This document shows, piece after piece, positions 15,901 to 24,900 of a DNA stretch of 64,000 bases. The stretch is from DAOTZR01 sp034432595. Lineage in GTDB: Bacteria; Chloroflexota; Anaerolineae; B4-G1; SLSP01. Position 1 is the stretch's first letter, and the number at the start of each line of letters is the position of its first letter. The stretch is taken from contig DAOUBT010000004.1 in the NCBI GenBank assembly GCA_034432595.1, positions 1 to 64,000 on the forward strand, given 5' to 3'. A program made the position numbers and the translations under genes. The notes beneath the pieces were generated by a model. The model was given only the letters and a program-made list of their open reading frames with translations. It had not been told where the DNA came from and made no database searches.

Positions 15901-18900
15901 CCAAGTCGCGCAGGGCCTGTACCGCGAAACCGACACCATCCGCATCAGTCAATACAACGAACTCTTAGGTGGTTACGTCCAGAACCCGCAAACCAAAGCC
16001 TTCGAGTTACCCAACAATACCAACGATCCGACCACCACCATCATTGACCTGCAAAATCGCGCGCGCGTGTTGCTCATCCAGACCCCCGGCACGGATAACG
16101 CCAGCCAGCAGGTTCAGGTGAAGGGCTTCACCCTGCGCAACGGCATGGCGGGTGGCGTCGGTGGCGCGATTTACCTGCGCGCGGATGCCAATCCCGTCCT
16201 GGAAGACCTCATCATCGAAAACAGCAGCGGCACCCTCGGCGGCGCGATTTACGTTGAAGCGGGCAACCCCATCATCCGCAAAGTCACCATCCGCAACACG
16301 CAGGCGGAACGCGGCGGTGCCGTGTACGTGGATAGCGGTGCGCCGCTCCTCTCGCGGGTGGTCATTTCGTTGACGACGGCCGCAGAAGGCGGCGCGCTCT
16401 ACAATGCCGCCGGCGCGCCGCGTCTGGTGAACACCATGATTTACAGCGCCTCCGCCACGCAAAACGGCGGCGCGCTCTACAACGCCGGCTATCTGAGCGC
16501 TATCAACGTCACCCTCTACGGCAATCAGGCCGGCGGATACGGCGGTGGCGTGTACGACCGCCTGAGCACGGGCCTGCAGATCAGCAACACACTCGTCATC
16601 TCCAACGTAGCCGGCGTCGCGGGTGGCGGCCTCTACCGCGAAGGGAGCAGCTTACTCAGCGTGGATTACAACGACGTGTGGGGGAACAGCGCGCCCGGTG
16701 TGCCTCAGAGCAACCTCTCCCTCGGCGCCCATAGCTTCTCCGCGGATCCGCGCTTCCTCGACCCGGCGCAAGGTGATTTGCACCTGCGCTTCGACTCGCC
16801 GGCTCTGGATACCGGTGACCCCAACACGCCGCTCACCGAGGACTTCGAGGGCGACCCTCGTCCGTCCAATCAGGGCTACGACATCGGCGCGGATGAGATT
16901 GTAGGCTGTATCGCGCGCATCATCAACCCCGAAACCAATCAACCGACGGGGCGGATTTACACCGTCCTGCAGGAAGCGATTGATGCCGCTCCCGGTGGGC
17001 ATATCATCCAGATTTCCGGGCGCTGTTTAGGCGCGCGCCCCTTGCAAGTGGGCAGCCAGACCTACACGCAGACGGCTTTCATCGCCAAGAGTCTGACGCT
17101 GGTCGGCGGTTACAACAGCGCTTTTGATAACGATCCGGCGGTGGATTATGTGCCCACGTATTTCGACGCGCAAGGCCTTGGGCGCACGCTCCTCATCACC
17201 CGCACAGAGCTGGCCGCTACCGTGGTCATCTCCAACATCATCTTCACCAACGGTGACGCGCTGCGTGGCGATGTCGCGGGCACGGGCGGTGGTGTGGCCG
17301 TGTACAACCAGACGGTCATCATCGCGCACAGCGTCATTTCCAACGCCACGGCGCTGCACGGCGGTGGCCTCTACGTCCAGGGCGGCACGGTAACCTTCGG
17401 CGAGGATTCGGGCCGCGCCAGTCAGTTCATCGCCAATCACGCAACCCGGGGCGGCGGCGCCTACGTCAACGGCGGGACGCTCTCCCTGCGCGGCGTGTGG
17501 GTGCTGGATAATCAGGCCACGGACGGCGCGGGCCTCTACGCGGCAGGCGGGACGCTGGATGCGCAGCGCGTGCGCCTGCTGCACAACACAGCCAGCGGCC
17601 TCGGCGGTGGTGCGTATGCCGCCGCGAGCAGCACCTTCAAAGCTACCAACGTCATCGTGGCGCTGAATGAAGCCTTCAGCGGTGGCGGTCTCTACAACCT
17701 GAGCGATCAGGCCGAGCTGCGCCATCTCACGGTGGTGAGCAACACCGCCGTCACGCAAGGCGGTGGCCTGTACCACAAGAGCTTCACCACCACGCCGCTC
17801 ATCAACAGCAGCATCTTCGCCGATAACACGGCAGCCAGCGGCAGCGGCATCTACAACGACGGGCTTAAACCGCGCTTTGATTACAACAACGTGTTCAACA
17901 ACACGATGGTAAACCTCACCCTGAGCGACGGCACGGGGAACGTGGCGCTGGCACCGCAGTTGCGCACCCTCCCGGCTTACACCGACCCGGCCTATCTGCA
18001 TCTCCTGCCTGGTTCCCCCATGGAGGACCGTGCCGACCCGGCCAGCCCGGTGCTGGAGGATATTGACGGCACGCCGCGCCCCTCCAACCAGGGCTTCGAC
18101 ATCGGCGCGGATGAGCTGGGCGATTGCTACGTGCGCATCAACGGCGAACCGCCGACGTATGGCAGCGTGCAGCGGGCAGCCAACCTGGCCGTAGCCGGGG
18201 ATGTGCTGCACGTCGCAGGCTACTGCCTTGGCGTGAACACCGCCCAGGACGGCGGGCAGAGCGTGACGCAAGCCCTCTTCATCAACAAAGCCTTAGGCGT
18301 ACAGGGCGGTTATACCTACACTAATTGGACCCTGCCCCCCGACCCGCTGGTGAATATCACGACGATTGATGCGCTCGCTCAAGGGCGCGTGGTCTATATC
18401 GCCGCGAATAGCGTCGTCACCATCAGCGGCCTGCATCTGGTCAACGGCAGCGGCACAAACGGCGCAGGGATTTACGTCGCCAGCGGGATTTTCACGCTCA
18501 CCCAAAGCACCGTCGCCAACAGCGTTGCCACGAACAACGGTGGCGCCGTGTACGTGGCGGGCGGTACCGTGAAGATCAGCGGGCAGACGGTCATCACCGG
18601 CAATCAGGCCCTGCGCGGCGGCGGCGTCTTCAATCAGGACGGCAACCTGCTGCTCGATTCCCTCGTGATCGCCAACAACACGGCGACCCAACACGGCGGT
18701 GCTTACTACCATCAGGGCGGGACGACGCGCCTGTACAACAGCTTCATCTACGGCAACCATGCCGTGCTCGGCGGTGGCATCTACAACAACACGACTGCGC
18801 CGTTGGAGGTCATCAACAATACCCTCCACGCCAACACCGCCTCGGATCGCGGCGGCGGCATGTACACGCTGAACAGCCTGCCGGTGCTCAAGAACACCAT

Positions 18901-21900
18901 CTTCGCCACCAACACGGCGGGGACATTGGGCGATGCGCTTTACAGCGCCATGGCGTACCAGCCGGACTACAATGCCTTCTTCCCGCAGGCGGGAGCGGTC
19001 AACCCGGAGGTGGTGCCGGGGCCGCACACCCTGTACACCGACCCGAAATTCATCAATCCGACGGCGGGCGATTTGCATCTCGCCAACGATTCGCCGCTGT
19101 TTGACCGTGGCGACCCGCAGACGGCGCTGGATCACGACTTTGACGGCGACCTGCGCCCGGCGGATCAGGGCTACGACATCGGCGCGGACGAGCGGCGCGG
19201 CTGCTGGGCCAAGAACATGCGTACCGGCATCATTTACGCCAACCCGCAGCTTGCGGTGTACGCCAGCCAGACCAACGACGAGATTCGCATCTCGGTGGGT
19301 GAGTGCCGGGGCGTGCACCCGCTCACCGTGGGCGGACAGGTGCTGAGCCAGACCCTGCACATCACGCGCAACCTGACCCTGAGCGGTGGGTGGACGCGCG
19401 ACTTCACGCAGCAATACGCCGGACCGTTTGGCTACCCGGATGCGAGTGAGCGCTCCACCACCCTCCTGCCGCAGGGCCTGGGCCGCGCGCTGCTCATCAC
19501 CAACACGACGATGATCACCATCGAACGCGTGCAGATGGTGGGTGGTAACGCGGCGGGCCTGGGAGGTGCCGCCCTGCCCAACGCGGGCGGAAACCTGCTC
19601 TATGCCAGCGCTAATGGCCTCTTCACCCATGTGGACTTCTACCAGGGCGAGGCCGCTTACGGTGGCGCCCTTTACAAGGTGAGTGGTCGCCTGAACCTGG
19701 CGGATAGCTGGAATGGCAACAACACGGCCCTGACCTATGGCGGTGCGCTGTATAATGCCAGCGGTCCGCTTACCGTCACGGTTGTCGGTACGGGCAATCA
19801 GGCCATTGCTGGAACCTGGTACAATGGCAACATGGCCGGGGCACGCGGCGGCGCGATCTACGTCGCGGGCGGCAGCGTCATCCTGGAGGATGGCTCCGCC
19901 GAGTACAAGCGCAACACAGCGCCTTCGGGCGGCGCTATCTACGTCGCACCGGGCGGCACGTTGACGGTGACCGCGGGCAGCTTCTACACCAACACGGCGG
20001 CGCAGCTCGGCGGCGCGCTCTACAATGCCGGTCAGGCCATCCTGCATGGCGGCGCGTTCTACGATAACTGGGCCGGGCAGGATGGTGGCGCGTTCTACAA
20101 CGCGGGCACGGCCTCGCTCGACCTGGGCAACCGTTTCTACTGGAACCATGCCGAACGCAACGGCGGTGCGATTTACGCAGGCGGCACCTTCCTCGCCCTG
20201 CGAAACAACGTGATTTACATCAACACGGCGCAGCGGGGCGCGGGCATCTACCTCGCCGCGGGCGCGCCTAACATCTGGCACAACACCTTCCACCAGAACA
20301 CGGCCAGTGTGGAAGGGGGTGCGATTTATGTCGGTACGGGCGCGGGCAGCGCGCTGCAAATCAAGAACAACATCTTCAGCGAAAACAATGCGCCGCAAGG
20401 TAAGGCCATCTTCTCCAACCGCGGTCAGTTGGATTACAACGACTACTGGCCTACCGATGCCTCCAATCAGGTGGTCGGCGGTGTCGGCGTGGGCAGCAAC
20501 AACCCCAATGCCGATCCGCTCTACGTCAAGCCGGGGGTGACGCAACAGTTCCACGGCGATTTCCACCTGCAGGACAAGTCCACCCTGATTGATGCGGGCG
20601 TGGAGCTGGGCGTGATACGCGACATGGATGGCGATCCGCGTCCGAGCAACGCGCGGCCCGACATCGGCGCGGACGAGGTCATGAACTGTCTGGTCAAGAA
20701 CCCGCGCCTGAACAAGCTTTACGGACGCCTCGTCATGGCGGTGAACGAAGCGCAGGACGGGGATACCCTGCGCATCGCCGAGGGGGTGTGCTACGAAAAT
20801 CTCACCCTGAACAAGGCGCTGACCCTGGATGGCTCGTGGGATAAAGTCTTCAGCAGCAAGCTGGAGTATATCGCCACCTTCATTGACGGGCAAAACGTGG
20901 GGCGCGTGGCGCGCGTGACCAGCCCGAACGTCGTGCTGCGCGATTTGGGCCTGCGCAAGGGTTCGACGCAGGATAACGGCGGCGCGGTGCTCCTCGAAAG
21001 CGGCAGTTCACTCAGCCTGAACAACGTCACCATCCGCGAAAGTCAGGCGGCGGGCAATGGTGGCGGGCTGTACGTGAGCGGCGGCGCCACGCTCGACCTG
21101 GTGGATACGGGCTTCTCCGACAACATCGCACAGGGGAACGGTGGTGGCCTCTACCTGGCCGATAACAGCACCGCTGATCTCTACGCCTTAGCGGCCTACC
21201 GCAACACGGCCACCCTCGGCGGCGGCGTGTACATCGCGCCCAATGCACAGGTACAGGGATTCGATTCCGCCGTGTTCGGGCAGAACGTGGCGACCAGCAA
21301 CGGCGGCGGTCTGTACAACGCCATGCCCAACCTGGAGCTTATCAACACCCGCTTCTACGAGAACAGCGCGCAGGCCGGCGCTGGCATCTACAACACGGGA
21401 GCCAGCGCCCGCGTACTGCACGGCACCCTGCACTACAACGTAGCCACCCAACAGGGCGGCGCGCTCTACAACCTCGGCGCGGGCACGGTCGTGAGCGCGA
21501 GCATCGTCGCCTCTAACACGGCCAGCACCGGCGCCGGCATCTACGGCGCCACCAACGTGACCGTGGATTACGTGGTGCGCTTCGCCAACGACTTCTATCA
21601 GGCCAATGGCGCGCACATCAAAAACGCCGATCCGCGCTTCCTGCCCAACAGCGGCCACCTCCTCTACACGTCGCCCGCCATTGACTACGTTCCCAGCGCG
21701 GCCTCCGAGGTGAACTGGGACTATCAGGGCATCCCGCGTCCGCAAATTTGCGCCAAGGATGCCGGCTACCGTGAGTATTACGTCGCCAAGCGCCTGCTCA
21801 CCTGGGTGGATACGCCCAATCCGCCCCTCAACTTCGCCGATCCGGGCGTTCCCGTCACCACGACCTTCAGCCTGCGCAACGACAGCGAATACTGGCTCGA

Positions 21901-24900
21901 TCCCAGCGATTACCGCACCAGTCTGGGCCCGGGCACGGGGTACACCGAGACGATTCAAATCACCCTGGGAAGCCTGCAGCTCGGCTGGAGCCGCATCGTC
22001 AGGGTGGATAACGCGGCCTACGTGAACATCGCTCCCAACGGGCGCAGCGCCGGCTTCCAGGTCGGGCCGGGCAAGACAGCGATCATCTACGTCGTGACTA
22101 CGCCGCCGCCGGGCACGTTCGCCAGAATGGAAGACCGCCTTACCCTCGGTGTGAATGCCACGCTGTGCGACCGCGACCCGATGGAGCTGAGCAGTCCGCA
22201 GGCCATCGTGCGCGTGCGCGAAGACGACAGCTTCCTCATTGGGCCGGATAATTTCGGCGCGGCGCTGCCGGGGCAAACCATCACCTACACCCACCGCATC
22301 ACCAACACCGGCAACTTCACGCAGAGCTTCCGGCTCTTCCCCAAGGCGGGCTTCTACGGCGTCGGACGCATCATCTCGCCCACCGAAGACCTGTTGCCGC
22401 TCAACCTGGGGCCGGGCCAGAGCTACCCCATCACGTTTGCGGTGACGATTAACCCTGAAGCCGCGGGCGGTCTGGTGGACGTGACGAGCATCATCGGCCT
22501 GAACCAGAATGCGATGCAACGCGCCGCCGCCAACAACACCACCATCAGCTACACCACCGGCGTGCGCTATGTCAGCCCGTCCGGGACCGACTCGCTGGTG
22601 AATGAAACCATCGGCAGTCAGGACCCGAACGCGGTAGACCTGCCGGACAACAACTGCACGCAGCCGCAGGTCGCCCCGTGCTACAGCCTCGCCCACGCGC
22701 TGCAACAGGCCGCCGCGGGTGATGAAATCCGCTTAGCTACAGGCGTCTACACGCAGGTGATGACGGCCACCTATCAGGCTCAGGTCATCACGCAAACCCT
22801 GTATGTCGCCAAATCCGTGACGCTGCGCGGCGGCTACGACGCGAGCAACTGGAACAGCACCGACCTGATCACGCCCACCACCCTGCTCAACCCGCAAGGG
22901 CAGGGCCGCGCGCTGGTGATCCCGGAGGGCGTTACCGTCCACGTGGACCGCATCGCCTTCACAGGTGGACAGGCGGATGCGGGCGGTGCGCTTTACAACG
23001 CGGGCACACTCAAGCTTACCAACAGCCTCTTCTATGGCAACAGCGCCGCCACCGGCGCAGCGCTCTACACGCGCGGCACGCTTAACGCCTGGAATAACAC
23101 TTTCTACAACAACTCTGCTGGCACAGGCTTTGGTGGTGGGATGTACATCCTCGCTGGCGAGGCGAACGTGCGCAACAGCATCTTCGCCGCTAACACGGCC
23201 GGGACGGGCAGCGCCGTGCATCGAGCTGGCGGAACGTTCAACTCCGACTACAACCTGTACTGGCAGAACGTCGTTTCCGGTGCGAGCACCGGCGCTAACG
23301 ACAAAGTCAATGTAGACCCGCAGTTTGTGGCCACAGCGACCACGCCGCCCAACCTGCGCCTGCGCTCCACCTCGCCGGCGCGCGATGCGGGCGATCCGGC
23401 CACAGACTTCAGCACCTTCCCGCGCGATCTGGGCAACGCCTCGCGGCGCATGGGGCCGCGCGTGGACATCGGCGCTTACGAATACGTCATCAACATTGGC
23501 GCGCGCCTCACGCCGAACTACACGCGCGTCCTGCCCAAGGGCACGGTCATCACCTACACCCACACCCTCACCAACACCGGCGAGATGACCGACACCTTCA
23601 CCCTGAGCTTCAACTCCAGCCTCGGTTGGGGCCAGTTGCTCACGCCCGGGCCCTTCACACTGCCCAGCGGCGCGACAGCTCAGGTGCAGGTGCGCGTGAC
23701 GGTGCCGACGGGGAACGTGGGCGGCTTGCAGGACGTGAGCGTCATCACCGCCACCTCACAGGCCGACCCGACGAAGTTCGCCTCCGCGACGGATAAGACC
23801 ACGGCGGAATTCATCCCCGGCGTGACCTTCACCCCGAACCACAACACGCCGAACGCCGCGCCGGGCAGCGTCATCGTGTACGAGCACACGCTCACCAACA
23901 CCGGCGACGGGCGTGACACCTTCACCCTGAGCTACGAGAGCACGCAGGGTTGGGCTTCCGCGCCGGTACCCGCCAGCGTCACGCTCAACGCGGGCATGAG
24001 CACGACGGTGCGCATCACGGTCACGGTGCCCGCCGGCGCGCTGCAAGGTATGCAGGATACCACGCGCATCACCGCCACATCCGCCTTCAGCCCGGCGGTA
24101 CAGGCCGGTGTGGTGGATGTGACCAGCGTAGGCGGCGCGGCGGGTCTGGAGCTGACGCCGACTTCGTACCAGCGCGTGGTGGCATCCGGAACGCCGGTTA
24201 CCTACACCTTCACCGTGACCAACACCGGCAACGCAGCGGATACCATCTCCTTCTCGGCCATCAGTTCGCTGGGCTGGTCCTACGCCATCAATCCGCCGAG
24301 CCTGTCGCTGAATGCGGGCGCATCCGGACAGGTACAGCTCGTGCTGACTGTGCCGGCCAACAGCGGCGGACAAACCGATGTGACGACCTTCACAGCCAGC
24401 TCGACCAACACCCCCGGCCTCACCCGTCAGGCGACGGTGACATCCATGGTGCAACCGCAGGCCGGGGCTGAGCTGACCCCGCCCACTCAGAGCAAGACGG
24501 CGCAGGCGGGGAGCACGGTGACGTACACCTACACCGTGCGCAACACAGGCAACGCCAACGCCGCCATCACGCTCGATAAAGCGAACTCGCAGGGCTGGAA
24601 CGTCACGCTGAATCCGACGGTGATTGCGAGCCTCGCGCCCGGAGCGAGTCAGACCGTGGTGCTGACAGTGAACGTCCCCGCCACAGCGGAACAGGGCGCG
24701 ACCACCGTCATCACGGCCACAGCGAGCGTGCCCAACGCGCCGAGCGCACGCGCCACCGCCACCGCGCTCACCACCATCCCCCTGCCCGGCGGCCCCTTGC
24801 TGGAGCCTGACCACCCCAACGGACAGGCGACGCCCGGCAGCGTGGTGACGTATGAGCACACGCTCACGAACACCGGCAGCGTGACGGATACCTACACCCT

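Noticed and set aside
18293..20893. 866-residue reverse-strand frame, and similar ones at 13070-14719, 17027-18271 and 21188-25507
   Set aside because: Antisense shadows of the giant beta-helix gene, favoured by high GC and codon bias; no start signals or domains.
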